Notes: generated from the sequence alone by a model not told the origin. Numbered from the stretch's first letter, positions 24,645 through 33,394 are shown. The stretch is DNA of 64,000 nucleotides from Butyricicoccus_B sp017886875 (GCA_963931655.1 OZ007036.1:1240001-1304000); one strand, 5' to 3'. A program made the numbers and translations.

Positions 24645-25139
24645 TTATGCTTGATATTCAGCTCTAACTTTAGCGTCCTTAGCGGAAACCTCATCAGCCA
24701 TATCTTTTTTAAACTGCTCTAATTTTTCAGCGAGTGCATCATCTGATAAAGCAATAATCTGTGCTGCTAGTATAGCCGCATTTTCTGCACCATCAATAGC
24801 CACACAAGCCACTGGAATACCCTTAGGCATTTGAACCATAGAAAGTAGGCTGTCCATGCCGCCCATAACACTTGTGCCCATAGGCACACCGATAACAGGC
24901 AAGGTTGTATAAGCTGCGATTACACCGCCAAGATGAGCTGCTTTACCAGCAGCAGCAATAATAACACCAAAGCCATCATTTTTTGCATTTTTAGCAAGGG
25001 TTTCCGCAGCAAGTGGGGTACGGTGTGCAGAAACAATACGCACTTCAAACGGAATTTCAAATGTTTTAAGTTTATCAATACATTTGCTCATAACTTTCAG
25101 GTCGCTATCTGAACCCATTACAATACATACCTTTTTCAT
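24645..25139 (-). CDS. purE: N5-CAIR mutase (PurE)
   Basis: This 164-residue enzyme makes CAIR. Motifs: CIVMGSDSDLKVMSKC, RIVSAHRTP (catalytic His), IIAAAGKAAHLGGVIAAYT and PVIGVPMGTSVMGGMDSLLSMVQMP. ATG 25139 has GGAGG ten bases upstream; a longer frame to 25202 would run through the attenuator and lacks a site. No purK is in the window, so it may be a class I enzyme with purK elsewhere or a class II enzyme using CO2. First structural gene of the operon. Confidence 0.96.
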   Translation of the reverse strand: MKKVCIVMGSDSDLKVMSKCIDKLKTFEIPFEVRIVSAHRTPLAAETLAKNAKNDGFGVIIAAAGKAAHLGGVIAAYTTLPVIGVPMGTSVMGGMDSLLSMVQMPKGIPVACVAIDGAENAAILAAQIIALSDDALAEKLEQFKKDMADEVSAKDAKVRAEYQA

Positions 25140-25180
25140 TTGCGAAAATCCTCCAAAAGATAAAAATATACTGGTTGACC

Positions 25181-25217
25181 AAAAAAGAAATGCAGGATAC
25201 AACTGTACCCTGCATTT
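25181..25217 (-). terminator. Attenuator-like terminator before purE
   Basis: On the minus strand AAATGCAGGGTAC (25217-25205) pairs over 13 bp, one G-U, with GTATCCTGCATTT (25200-25188), loop AGTT, followed by CTTTTTT. A competing stem exists: GCATTTT at 25240-25234, inside the leader frame, pairs with AAAATGC at 25218-25212, the terminator's 5' arm. This mutual exclusion is the pattern of an attenuator. Confidence 0.8.
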
Positions 25218-25220
25218 TAG

Positions 25221-25304
25221 TTATTTGGTTATAAAAATGCCTGCAAAAGTGCCATGCTTGTAAATATATGATTGGCTTATTAAAAAAATGCCTGAACTTA
25301 GCAT
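25221..25304 (-). CDS. Leader peptide of the purine operon (candidate)
   Basis: ATG 25304 has AAGGAGG seven bases upstream, stronger than many genes here, and opens 27 codons (MLSSGIFLISQSYIYKHGTF followed by AGIFITK) with TAA at 25221, just before the attenuator stem. Codons 5-7 and 22-24 repeat GGCATTTTT (Gly-Ile-Phe). The second copy is one arm of the predicted antiterminator, so a ribosome translating here would block it. No clear run of one amino acid tells which signal is sensed. It may be a regulatory leader rather than a functional peptide. Confidence 0.55.
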   Translation of the reverse strand: MLSSGIFLISQSYIYKHGTFAGIFITK

Positions 25305-25348
25305 GATAATACCTCCTTATGCAGTCAATGTATTGCCTTATATCCTAT

Positions 25349-25377
25349 ATTTTATCTAGTAAACATGATGGTTTCAA
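25349..25377 (-). promoter_or_regulatory. Promoter of the purine operon
   Basis: On the minus strand TTGAAA (25377-25372), 17 bases, TAAAAT (25354-25349) forms a good sigma-A promoter. It would start a leader of about 200 bases containing the leader frame and attenuator. I see no purine (guanine-type) riboswitch in it. Confidence 0.65.
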
Positions 25378-25454
25378 GCTTTTTTAACTGTGTTTTTAAA
25401 AATCGTATACTTGCCCAAAAGAAAAGGTGCAATTATAACAAGGTTTGTCGTGTT

Positions 25455-27698
25455 CTACTGTTGTTTACGGTGTTTTTCTAGTAACTCACATACGGAAATT
25501 ACATTTTGACGTTCACGTTTACGGAGCATCTCAGCGGTTTGGCGTACTTCTTCATCTAGTTTACCAGTCACACATTCATCAATAAGCGGTAATAGCTTTT
25601 CAGCAGTTACATCACTTAGAGGAATACAAGTGCGACTACCTATATATTTAAGAAAACCATCTACCTTTATATCATAGCTCATACCAATAACAGGAACGCC
25701 AGCGGCTGCGGAAAACATAAGCGAATGAAGTCTAATACCAATAACTGTTTTCATACGAGCTAAAATACCAATAGTAGTTTCTATAGATTGACGTTTTGTT
25801 ATCATATAGTAAGGGCATTTAAGTTTACTACCTATTTGCTGAGCAGGTTCTAAATCTGATGGATATTCAATAGGCACAAAAAGCGGTATAAGACCATATT
25901 TTTTATATGCATATTCAGCCGCTTTTACAATTTCATCAGAAACTTCATCTAAGCTTTTCCATTTTCTAATTCCAAAGCCTATATAATTTTTATCAAGCGG
26001 CACATTGCATTCTTCAAAAGCTGTATCTACAAGTAAATCGCTTGCAGGCTTTAAAATAATAGTAGGGTCAGCCGAAAGCCTAATATCAGGCTTTACAATA
26101 CCCATGCTATTTAATTCGCCACGTGATAAATCATCACGTAAGGTTATAATGTCTACCGAACGATTTATAGTTTTAGCTGCACATTTTCTGTTGCTTGGCT
26201 TATTTATTGGACCAATACCACAGCCATACATAATAACTTTACAGCCCATACGTTTAGCTTGGTCTAAAGTTAAAAGATAATATCTAAGTGAACGTGTTGA
26301 AGTTACATCTTGCATAAGACTACCGCCACCATTTATATAAAGGGCAGATTTATGAAGCCTTTTCAATATCTGACCAAATCTAAATGTATAAACAGCATCA
26401 GTACGATAAACAAGTTTTGTTTCAAGCGGGCGTCTTGACATAACAGTTATTCTGCGGTCTGGGTCTATTGCACGCATTTCCTGAACAATAGCCTTTAATA
26501 TAGCGTCATCACCTGAATTACCTTTACCATAAGCACCACAGATAACTATTTCATCACGTTTAAATTTCTTTTGTCGCTCAAATCGTTTTATAACAGTTTT
26601 ATAGTTATTTATTTGAGTTTGACACATAGTTCTAAGAGAAAAATCTCTGTCCGCTTTTTCATAGAGTTTTTTAGCGAATGTTTGACGTTTTTCTTTGTCA
26701 TTTGCTAGTATAAGTATATCTTTAGCTAGTGTTTCATAATCTTTAGGTTTAAAAATAAAGCCATTTTCACCACTATCTATGAGTTCACTCATACCGCCAA
26801 CATCAGAACAAATAGTAGCACAACCTTCTCTTATACCCTCTAATATAGAATATGGAAAAGTTTCAGATACAGAAGTCAATAAATTTATATCAATAGATGC
26901 AAAAAACTTATCCATCTCCTTTACCCAGCCACAAAATAGCACTTTATCCTCTATACCGAGTGACTGAATAAGTTTTCTAAGCGGTTTTTCATCTTCTCCA
27001 TCACCTGCTAAAAGCAGTTTTAGTTTAGGTTGTTCTTTTGCAGCTATAGCAAAACCCTTAACGCATGTAAAAATATCTTTAACTGCGGTAAGTCTAGCCG
27101 CTATACCACATACTATATCATCATCAGATATATCCATTCCCCATTTGTCTTTTATATAAGCAATTCTATCTAAATTTTGAATAGGGTCTTTAAAATCCAT
27201 ACCATTATAAATTACACACATTTTTTGTGGGTCAAACTCACGGGTTATAAGCGTTCTAGCCATTCTATCTGCAACAGGCTGGTGAAAATCCATAAATCTA
27301 AGGGCTATTGCATTTAATGTACCATATGTGTACTGTTTAAGTGGATTTCCCATATAATCGAGCTTATAATCAGAATGAACTGTAGTCATAATAGGAATAT
27401 TAGGTCTTTTTGCTCCAATCATAACACCTATAACATTTGATTTTGAGCCGTGACAATGAATTATATCTGGTTTAAATTCATCAATAAGCTCAAGAACTTT
27501 ATTCCTACAAGTAAAAAGGTTAAGATACTGAAATATTTTTACATTAATCCCACGTTTAATAGCCTCTTTTGGAAAATCGCCATCTCTAAAACTCACTAAA
27601 CATACATCATTTTCTTTGCTAAGTGCTTGAACAAGCGTCATTATATGGGTTTTAGCACCACCTACATCTCCTCCACCCATCATCTGTAATATTCGCAT
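25455..27698 (-). CDS. csaB: Fusion of GT4 glycosyltransferase and CsaB pyruvyltransferase
   Basis: This 747-residue protein has two enzyme parts. Residues 1-375 are a GT-B family 4 glycosyltransferase: MRILQMMGGGDVGGAKTHI, HCHGSKSN, VIYNGMD, AARLTAVKD, LLLAGDGEDEKPL and SVSETFPYSILEGIREG. Residues about 380-747 match the polysaccharide pyruvyl transferase CsaB: VICGAYGKGNSGDDAIL, RITVMSRRP, YINGGGSLMQDVTS, MYGCGIGPI, SADPTI, and HSLMFSAAAGVPVIGMSYD. CsaB adds ketal pyruvate to wall polymer, which lets SLH-domain proteins bind. One chain may transfer the sugar and then pyruvylate it. It is usually single-domain, so the fusion is notable. GGAGG precedes the ATG. Confidence 0.88.
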   Translation of the reverse strand: MRILQMMGGGDVGGAKTHIMTLVQALSKENDVCLVSFRDGDFPKEAIKRGINVKIFQYLNLFTCRNKVLELIDEFKPDIIHCHGSKSNVIGVMIGAKRPNIPIMTTVHSDYKLDYMGNPLKQYTYGTLNAIALRFMDFHQPVADRMARTLITREFDPQKMCVIYNGMDFKDPIQNLDRIAYIKDKWGMDISDDDIVCGIAARLTAVKDIFTCVKGFAIAAKEQPKLKLLLAGDGEDEKPLRKLIQSLGIEDKVLFCGWVKEMDKFFASIDINLLTSVSETFPYSILEGIREGCATICSDVGGMSELIDSGENGFIFKPKDYETLAKDILILANDKEKRQTFAKKLYEKADRDFSLRTMCQTQINNYKTVIKRFERQKKFKRDEIVICGAYGKGNSGDDAILKAIVQEMRAIDPDRRITVMSRRPLETKLVYRTDAVYTFRFGQILKRLHKSALYINGGGSLMQDVTSTRSLRYYLLTLDQAKRMGCKVIMYGCGIGPINKPSNRKCAAKTINRSVDIITLRDDLSRGELNSMGIVKPDIRLSADPTIILKPASDLLVDTAFEECNVPLDKNYIGFGIRKWKSLDEVSDEIVKAAEYAYKKYGLIPLFVPIEYPSDLEPAQQIGSKLKCPYYMITKRQSIETTIGILARMKTVIGIRLHSLMFSAAAGVPVIGMSYDIKVDGFLKYIGSRTCIPLSDVTAEKLLPLIDECVTGKLDEEVRQTAEMLRKRERQNVISVCELLEKHRKQQ

Positions 27699-27880
27699 TA
27701 TATTCCTCCAATAAAATATATAAATTAGTCTCTATATAATAGTTTTACTATTTATTATACACTTTTAACTATATAAGGTACAATATACAACAAGATAATA
27801 ATATCGTGTTTTTTTTTATTTTGAATTATGATATACTTATATCTGGATTATCTAAAAATATTAAAAAAAGGACGTGTATG

Positions 27881-29563
27881 ATGGTAAAAAAACTAAAATT
27901 AAATAAAGTAGACATTGTATTTATGCTATTGTTTTTAATTGGTTCCATATTCATCTTTTATAAATGCCGATATGGCTTTGGAAATCAAGATGAGTCATTT
28001 TATTTAACAGTGCCGTATAGACTTACTGCGGGTGATGGGCTTTTTATAAATGAATGGCATTTATCACAAATGGCAGGATTTTTGATATATCCATTTATGA
28101 AATTATATCAATTAGTTTTTGATGGTACAGATGGAATAATACTGCATTTTAGGTATATTTTCACCTTTCTTCACATATGCACATCATTATTTATATATGT
28201 TCGTTTAAGAAAATATAAAATTGCTGCATTGGGTGCATCTATATCATATCTGCTATTTACAACATTTGGTATAATGGCATTATCCTATAATTCAATAGCT
28301 GTTGCATGTACAACAATAACAGGTATTTTATTTGCTACAAATGATAATAAAAAGTGGTATATTTCATATTTAGCAGGTTTATTTTATGCTGCTGCAGTTT
28401 TGTGCTGTCCATATTTAGTTATAGGATATTTTATTTATGCCTTAGTTTCAATAATAATGTCTATTAAATCACATATCAAAGACAACATAAAAGAATTTAT
28501 ATATTTAACTTTAGGCTGTGCAACTCTTGCTGTTATTTTTGGCATATTTGTTTTATCAAGAGCATCTATTTCAAAAATAATGTCTGCATTCCCTATTCTG
28601 TTAAATGACCCAGACCACCCTAGAGTAACTATACTAGAAAATATATATAAATATATTACTTTTATTAGATATAGTAATGTTTTTTCTGAACTTGTAATAG
28701 GCGGAACAATTGTATTATCTATTATTATTGTATCAGATAAAAAAGATGGACAAAATAAATATATATATGCCATAATCGGTATATTATTAACTGTTATATA
28801 TATTTTACCATTTATATTTTTTAATAGATATATAAACTTCCTTATGTTCCCTAGCTGTATACTTGGCCTATTTGCATTTTTATTTTTGCCAAAAAAGAAT
28901 TTAAAATATTTTCTATTTTTATGGCTTAATGGATTTATATATGCGTTTTGTGTAAACTGGTCTTCAAACCAAGGCTTTTATGTTATATCAACTGCAACAA
29001 CAGTATCAACTATTGGCAGTTTTATTATGATATACAACTGGCTCAAGGACTGGGATATTAAAAAATATAAGTTTAATATGCAGCTTAAATATACAACTTG
29101 TATTCTTTTAGCAGTGTTTATATGCTTAATGGGTTATGTGCGTTACAATTCGCTTTTCTGGGAAAATGGCTCTATGAGTGATATGACCGAACAAATAACA
29201 GTTGGTGCAGAAAAAGGCATTTTTACAACCAAAGAAAACAAAGAAAATTATGAACAGTTATATGCTGATACTCAACCAGTTAGAGATATAAATAATGGCT
29301 CTGTACTTTACTACACCACAAGCACTTATCTATATTTATCAGATAGTAAACCAAGTGCTAGTTTTTCTGCATGGTTATCTGGTATAAATGAGCCTAGTTT
29401 TAATAAACTTATGGAATATTATAACTTAAATCCTGATAAAATACCATCTGTTATTTATTGTTCAAAGTCAGATTATAATGTTTTAGAATATGTAAATGGT
29501 TTTATAGATACTTTTGGATATAATTTAGAGCAAACAGAATTAGGTTATATTTTAAAAAAATAA
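27881..29563 (+). CDS. Multi-pass membrane glycosyltransferase (GT-C, PMT-like)
   Basis: This protein of about 560 residues has some ten or more membrane segments, an early acidic motif in GFGNQDESFYL (the Asp-Glu of GT-C enzymes lies in the first outer loop) and a C-terminal outer domain (YYTTSTYLYL, PSVIYCSK). This fits a lipid-linked-sugar-dependent transferase. The start is ATG 27881 (or 27878), with AAAGGA upstream. It is followed by GtrB-like and GtrA-like genes; in such trios the first-type protein transfers the sugar to its acceptor (a GtrC role). The acceptor is unknown. Confidence 0.72.
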   Translation: MVKKLKLNKVDIVFMLLFLIGSIFIFYKCRYGFGNQDESFYLTVPYRLTAGDGLFINEWHLSQMAGFLIYPFMKLYQLVFDGTDGIILHFRYIFTFLHICTSLFIYVRLRKYKIAALGASISYLLFTTFGIMALSYNSIAVACTTITGILFATNDNKKWYISYLAGLFYAAAVLCCPYLVIGYFIYALVSIIMSIKSHIKDNIKEFIYLTLGCATLAVIFGIFVLSRASISKIMSAFPILLNDPDHPRVTILENIYKYITFIRYSNVFSELVIGGTIVLSIIIVSDKKDGQNKYIYAIIGILLTVIYILPFIFFNRYINFLMFPSCILGLFAFLFLPKKNLKYFLFLWLNGFIYAFCVNWSSNQGFYVISTATTVSTIGSFIMIYNWLKDWDIKKYKFNMQLKYTTCILLAVFICLMGYVRYNSLFWENGSMSDMTEQITVGAEKGIFTTKENKENYEQLYADTQPVRDINNGSVLYYTTSTYLYLSDSKPSASFSAWLSGINEPSFNKLMEYYNLNPDKIPSVIYCSKSDYNVLEYVNGFIDTFGYNLEQTELGYILKK

Positions 29564-29581
29564 AACGGACGGTGAATATAA

Positions 29582-30544
29582 ATGAATAATACACCTACAC
29601 TATATATAGTTATCCCTTGTTATAATGAACAAGCTGTCTTACCTATAACAGCACCGCTTTTTTTAAATAAAATCACAAGCCTAATAAGTAAAAATAAAAT
29701 TTCACAAGACAGCAAAGTTTTATTTGTAAATGATGGTAGTAAAGATGATACATGGAAAATAATTAAATCACTTTCAAATGAAAATATACACTATGAAGGC
29801 ATTACACTTAGCCGTAATAGAGGTCATCAAAATGCACTTTTAGCTGGTCTTATGGAAGCTAAAGATAGATGTGATATAACCATTTCTATTGATTGTGATG
29901 GACAAGATGATATAAATGCTATGGACGAAATGGTTGATAATTATATTAATGGTGCTGAAATTGTATATGGTGTACGTAGTAAAAGAGCAACAGACACATT
30001 TTTCAAACGTTTTACCGCTGAAAGTTTCTATAAGCTTATAAAGTGGATGGGTGCAGATATTGTATATAATCATGCAGATTATCGTTTGGTATCATCTAAA
30101 GTATTAAATGAATTTGCAAATTTTAAAGAAGTCAATATATTCCTTAGAGGTATGTTTCCACTGGTAGGTTTTAAAAGCACATGTGTTTATTATGAAAGAA
30201 ATGAAAGAATAGCTGGTGAAAGCCACTATCCTCTTAAAAAAATGCTTGCTTTAGCATTTGATGGTATAACAAGCCTCAGCGTAAAACCTATCAGACTTAT
30301 AACTGGACTTGGTGTATGCATTTCTGTTTTATCATTTCTTTTGATTATATATGCACTTGTGTCTTTCTTCTCTGGTAATGTTGTTGCTGGTTGGTCAAGC
30401 AGTTTAATCGCTACCTGTTTTATTGGTGGTATACAGTTAATTTCTCTTGGTGTTATAGGTGAATATGTAGGTAAAATATATATGGAAACTAAACAACGAC
30501 CAAAATATATAATTTCCGAAAAAACTTTTGATGAGGATAAATAA
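29582..30544 (+). CDS. GT2 glycosyltransferase, GtrB/DPM1-like
   Basis: This 320-residue protein has a GT-A family 2 domain (TLYIVIPCYNEQAVL, FVNDGSKDDTW, LSRNRGHQNALLAG, SIDCDGQDDINAM with the DxD-like motif) and two C-terminal membrane helices (about residues 232-255 and 265-288). It should transfer a sugar from a nucleotide to undecaprenyl phosphate on the inner face. It lies 18 bases after the GT-C gene and one base before the GtrA gene. Confidence 0.9.
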   Translation: MNNTPTLYIVIPCYNEQAVLPITAPLFLNKITSLISKNKISQDSKVLFVNDGSKDDTWKIIKSLSNENIHYEGITLSRNRGHQNALLAGLMEAKDRCDITISIDCDGQDDINAMDEMVDNYINGAEIVYGVRSKRATDTFFKRFTAESFYKLIKWMGADIVYNHADYRLVSSKVLNEFANFKEVNIFLRGMFPLVGFKSTCVYYERNERIAGESHYPLKKMLALAFDGITSLSVKPIRLITGLGVCISVLSFLLIIYALVSFFSGNVVAGWSSSLIATCFIGGIQLISLGVIGEYVGKIYMETKQRPKYIISEKTFDEDK

Positions 30545-30545
30545 A

Positions 30546-30950
30546 ATGGGCAAACTATTTGATAAAACATTTTGGAAATTTATAATAGTAGGTGTTATAA
30601 ATACACTGGTTGGTACTTCTGTAATGTTCTTAATGTATAATGTATTACATTTTGGATATTGGATTTCTTCTGCTTCAAATTATGTTATAGGCAGTATTGT
30701 AAGTTATTTTCTAAATAAAAACTTTACCTTTAATAATAAGGATAAAGATTTTAAGATAATTATAAAATTTATAATCAATATTTCCATATGTTATTTTATT
30801 TCTTATGGAGTTGCAAAACCTATTGTTGCAAAAATATTATCTGGTGCATCAACTAGCGTACAGGAAAATGGTGCAATGCTAGTCGGTATGTGTTTATTTG
30901 TTTTTTGTAATTATATAGGTCAAAGATTTTTCACATTTAATAAGAATTAG
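30546..30950 (+). CDS. GtrA-family membrane protein (lipid-linked sugar flippase)
   Basis: This 134-residue protein has four membrane segments and the family pattern FWKFIIVGVINTLVGTSVMF, SYFLNKNFTF and NYIGQRFFTF. GtrA proteins flip undecaprenyl-phosphate-sugar. I start at ATG 30546, one base after the upstream stop, because GAGG lies ten bases before it; an earlier ATG at 30528 is inside the upstream gene. Completes the glycosylation trio. Confidence 0.9.
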   Translation: MGKLFDKTFWKFIIVGVINTLVGTSVMFLMYNVLHFGYWISSASNYVIGSIVSYFLNKNFTFNNKDKDFKIIIKFIINISICYFISYGVAKPIVAKILSGASTSVQENGAMLVGMCLFVFCNYIGQRFFTFNKN

Positions 30951-30954
30951 TCAG

Positions 30955-30992
30955 AAAAAGTAACGTCAAAATATAAATAGGCGTTACTTTTT
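30955..30992 (+). terminator. Terminator after the Gtr trio
   Basis: AAAAAGTAACG (30955-30965) pairs with CGTTACTTTTT (30982-30992), giving a stem that ends in a T-run. It separates the Gtr trio from the serine dehydratase genes. Confidence 0.8.
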
Positions 30993-31015
30993 ATTATAAA
31001 GAAAGGATTTTAAAT

Positions 31016-31675
31016 ATGAATGTTTTTGATATAATAGGGCCTATAATGATAGGGCCATCAAGTTCACATACAGCGGGAGCTGTAAGACTTGGTCGAGTTG
31101 CATGGAAAATTCTAGGTCAAAAAGCAGTTAAGGCTAAAATTATGCTTTCTGGTTCATTTGCAGAAACATATGAAGGACATGGCACAGACAAGGCTATAAT
31201 TGCAGGAATAATGGGAATGCATTCACATGATGAAAGAATAAGAAATGCATTAACACTTGCAAAAGAAAGCGGCTTAGAATATAGTTTTGAGCTTATAAAC
31301 TTGCCAGACGCTCACCCAAACACAGCAAGAATAACATTGAAAGGTGAAAATGGTGCTGAATGCACAATACAAGGTTGTAGCATAGGCGGAGGAAATATAC
31401 TGGTTACTGAGATAAATGGGCTTGAGGTTTCATTTACAGGACAATACAATACACTTCTTATACTTCATCATGATAAACCAGGAACTATTGCAGCAGTTAC
31501 CAACTTTATGGCATATTCTGGACTTAATATAGGAAATTTCAGACTTTCACGCCCCAAAAAAGGCGGTGAAGCGGTTATGACCATAGAAGTTGATGGTGAA
31601 GTGCCAGATTATTTAATACAAAATTTTCAAATATTGCCTAATATAATAAATGTAATACTAATTAAAGCTATTTAA
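31016..31675 (+). CDS. sdaAB: L-serine ammonia-lyase, beta subunit
   Basis: This 219-residue protein is the beta subunit of the iron-sulfur L-serine dehydratase: start FDIIGPIMIGPSSSHTAGAVRLGR, LSGSFAETYEGHGTDKA, GCSIGGGNI and a C-terminal ACT domain (LLILHHDKPGTIAAVTNF, LNIGNFRLSR). With the alpha subunit it deaminates serine to pyruvate, feeding fermentation. AAAGGA lies upstream. It lies 15 bases before sdaAA. Confidence 0.96.
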   Translation: MNVFDIIGPIMIGPSSSHTAGAVRLGRVAWKILGQKAVKAKIMLSGSFAETYEGHGTDKAIIAGIMGMHSHDERIRNALTLAKESGLEYSFELINLPDAHPNTARITLKGENGAECTIQGCSIGGGNILVTEINGLEVSFTGQYNTLLILHHDKPGTIAAVTNFMAYSGLNIGNFRLSRPKKGGEAVMTIEVDGEVPDYLIQNFQILPNIINVILIKAI

Positions 31676-31690
31676 AAAAGAGGTAAAAAA

Positions 31691-32569
31691 ATGTTATCTT
31701 ATACAAGCATATATGAACTTTGTAAAGAAGCTGATAAACAAAATAAAAAAATATCAGAAATTGTTTTAAATGATGAAGCTTTGCAAATGGAGCAAACTGA
31801 GCAGGCACTTTTTGATAAAATGGCTGAAAATTTTAAAATAATGTGTCAAGCGGTAAATGAGGGAAAAAAGCCTGATTTGCGTTCTACTTCTGGTCTTACA
31901 GGCGGCGACGCTGCAAAAATGGAAAAATACGCACAAACTGGCGGTTTGTGCGGAAGTTTTTTAAACTTAGCAATTATGAAAGCTATCGCAGTATCAGAAT
32001 ATAATGCAGCAATGGGTAAAATAGTAGCAGCACCCACAGCAGGCTCATGCGGAATTTTGCCTGCATGTATAATTTCCATGCTTGAAAGTGGTAAATGTGA
32101 TGAAAAGCAAGCAATAATGAGCCTGTTTACTGCGGGTGCATTTGGCATGGTTATAGCACAAAAAGCAAGTGTAGCTGGTGCAGAAGGCGGCTGCCAAGCT
32201 GAATGTGGTTCAGCTAGTGCTATGGCAGCCGCCTGCCTTGTAGAACTTGCTGGTGGCACACCAGAACAATCAGCTCATGCGTGTGCCATGGCAATAAAAA
32301 ATCAGCTAGGTTTGGTATGTGACCCTGTTGCTGGACTTGTTGAAATACCATGTATAAAACGCAATGTATCAGGCACAGTTATAGCTTTTTCATCAGCCGA
32401 AATGGCACTTGCAGGCGTGGAAAGCAAAATTCCAGCTGATGAATGTATAATAGCAATGAAACAAGTTGGTGCTAGTCTTCCATGCTCACTTAGAGAAACT
32501 TCTCAAGGTGGGCTTGCGATAACACCAACTGGTCTTAAACTTAAACAACAAGTTTTTGGAGCTAAATAA
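31691..32569 (+). CDS. sdaAA: L-serine ammonia-lyase, alpha subunit
   Basis: This 292-residue protein carries the 4Fe-4S site: APTAGSCGILPACI, EGGCQAECGSASAMAAA and LGLVCDPVAGLVEIPCIKRN give the Cys ligands. It is of normal length and ends with a typical LRETSQGGLAITPTG motif. It works with SdaAB just upstream. The exposed cluster makes it oxygen-labile, in line with an anaerobe. Confidence 0.97.
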   Translation: MLSYTSIYELCKEADKQNKKISEIVLNDEALQMEQTEQALFDKMAENFKIMCQAVNEGKKPDLRSTSGLTGGDAAKMEKYAQTGGLCGSFLNLAIMKAIAVSEYNAAMGKIVAAPTAGSCGILPACIISMLESGKCDEKQAIMSLFTAGAFGMVIAQKASVAGAEGGCQAECGSASAMAAACLVELAGGTPEQSAHACAMAIKNQLGLVCDPVAGLVEIPCIKRNVSGTVIAFSSAEMALAGVESKIPADECIIAMKQVGASLPCSLRETSQGGLAITPTGLKLKQQVFGAK

Positions 32570-32645
32570 AAATTTTATGTATAAACTTTAAATTATATGG
32601 TGATACTATGCTCGTACCCCAAAGGGAGAAAGGCAGGTGAACACC

Positions 32646-32768
32646 ATGTCAAGTAAGAAGAACAACTCACAAAACGCAAAAAGCGGTATGACTTCTCAGA
32701 ATAAGAAAAGTGGCACTTCAGCAAGCAATCAGCAGTCTAATAACTGCACTAGAGATTGCAATGACTAA
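32646..32768 (+). CDS. 40-residue Asn/Gln/Ser/Lys-rich small protein
   Basis: ATG 32646 follows GGGAGAAAGGCAGGTG and opens a 40-codon frame with no hydrophobic segment: repeated KNNSQN, MTSQNKKSG, SNQQSNN stretches and a terminal CTRDCND with two Cys. It has its own long leader and a strong terminator after it. The composition recalls small spore or coat-associated proteins of Clostridia, but I cannot place it. Its real expression is inferred from the site and terminator. Confidence 0.5.
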   Translation: MSSKKNNSQNAKSGMTSQNKKSGTSASNQQSNNCTRDCND

Positions 32769-32812
32769 TTTTAAAAAACAATCGGCTGTCCAATAGGACG
32801 GCAAAAGGGCAG

Positions 32813-32858
32813 AAAAGCACCGAATTTGTGAACAATCTCACATAGTCGGTGCTTTTTT
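32813..32858 (+). terminator. Terminator after the small Asn-rich gene
   Basis: AAAAGCACCGA (32813-32823) pairs with TCGGTGCTTTT (32846-32856), followed by more T. A small GTCC/GGAC stem lies before it (about 32788-32799). It also borders the end of the converging mrnC gene. Confidence 0.8.
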
Positions 32859-33272
32859 CTATATATTAAAATCCTCGGAAATAATACTGTAAAGCTCATT
32901 TAATCTATCATACTGTTTTTTTAGATATAGCCAACCAAAAAGAGCTTCTAAAGCAGTGGCATAAGAATATTCACTGCGAGATGCGGCTTTTGGTATTCCA
33001 TGCAGTTTAGTATTTCTAGCACGTTTAAAAACATCTTGCTCATCATCAGTTAGAAACGGAATAATTTTTTGTGCAGCGTTATATTGAGCAGATGCACGAA
33101 CTAAAGATACTGTTTTTGCATGCAAATTTTTAGCTGTTTGTGTACCATTACAAACAAGATAAGAACGAGTCATAATTTCATACACAACATCGCCAATATG
33201 TGCAAGTCCTAAAGATGAAACCTGTAAAAGCTCAGCATCTGACATTTGTGGGTGTAAAAAATCAGTATTCAT
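32859..33272 (-). CDS. mrnC: Mini-ribonuclease 3
   Basis: This 137-residue protein is an RNase III catalytic domain without the dsRNA-binding domain: LGLAHIGDVVYEIMTRSYLV with the acidic pair, AKNLHAKTVSLVRA and YSYATALEALFGWLYL with the second acidic site. Mini-III matures 23S rRNA ends in Firmicutes. Its usual neighbour cysS is not here. AAGGGG precedes the start. Confidence 0.95.
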   Translation of the reverse strand: MNTDFLHPQMSDAELLQVSSLGLAHIGDVVYEIMTRSYLVCNGTQTAKNLHAKTVSLVRASAQYNAAQKIIPFLTDDEQDVFKRARNTKLHGIPKAASRSEYSYATALEALFGWLYLKKQYDRLNELYSIISEDFNI

Positions 33273-33338
33273 TTAAAAACCCCTTAAAAATTATTTTATT
33301 TATTATATATAATATCATATTTTATGTGTAGTGTATAT

Positions 33339-33357
33339 ATTGTATCTATGATACAAT
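33339..33357. promoter_or_regulatory. Dyad overlapping the ABC exporter promoter
   Basis: ATTGTATC (33339-33346), TAT, GATACAAT (33350-33357) is a perfect dyad. Its right arm contains TACAAT, a plausible -10, 38 bases before the start codon. A repressor bound here would block the exporter gene. No regulator is adjacent. Confidence 0.5.
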
Positions 33358-33394
33358 AGTTGTGTTAAAAAATCCATAGGAGGTTAATTTTTCA

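Noticed and set aside
25140..25454. Guanine/purine or ZTP riboswitch upstream of purE
   Set aside because: The expected conserved cores are not present; a leader frame plus attenuator explains the region better.
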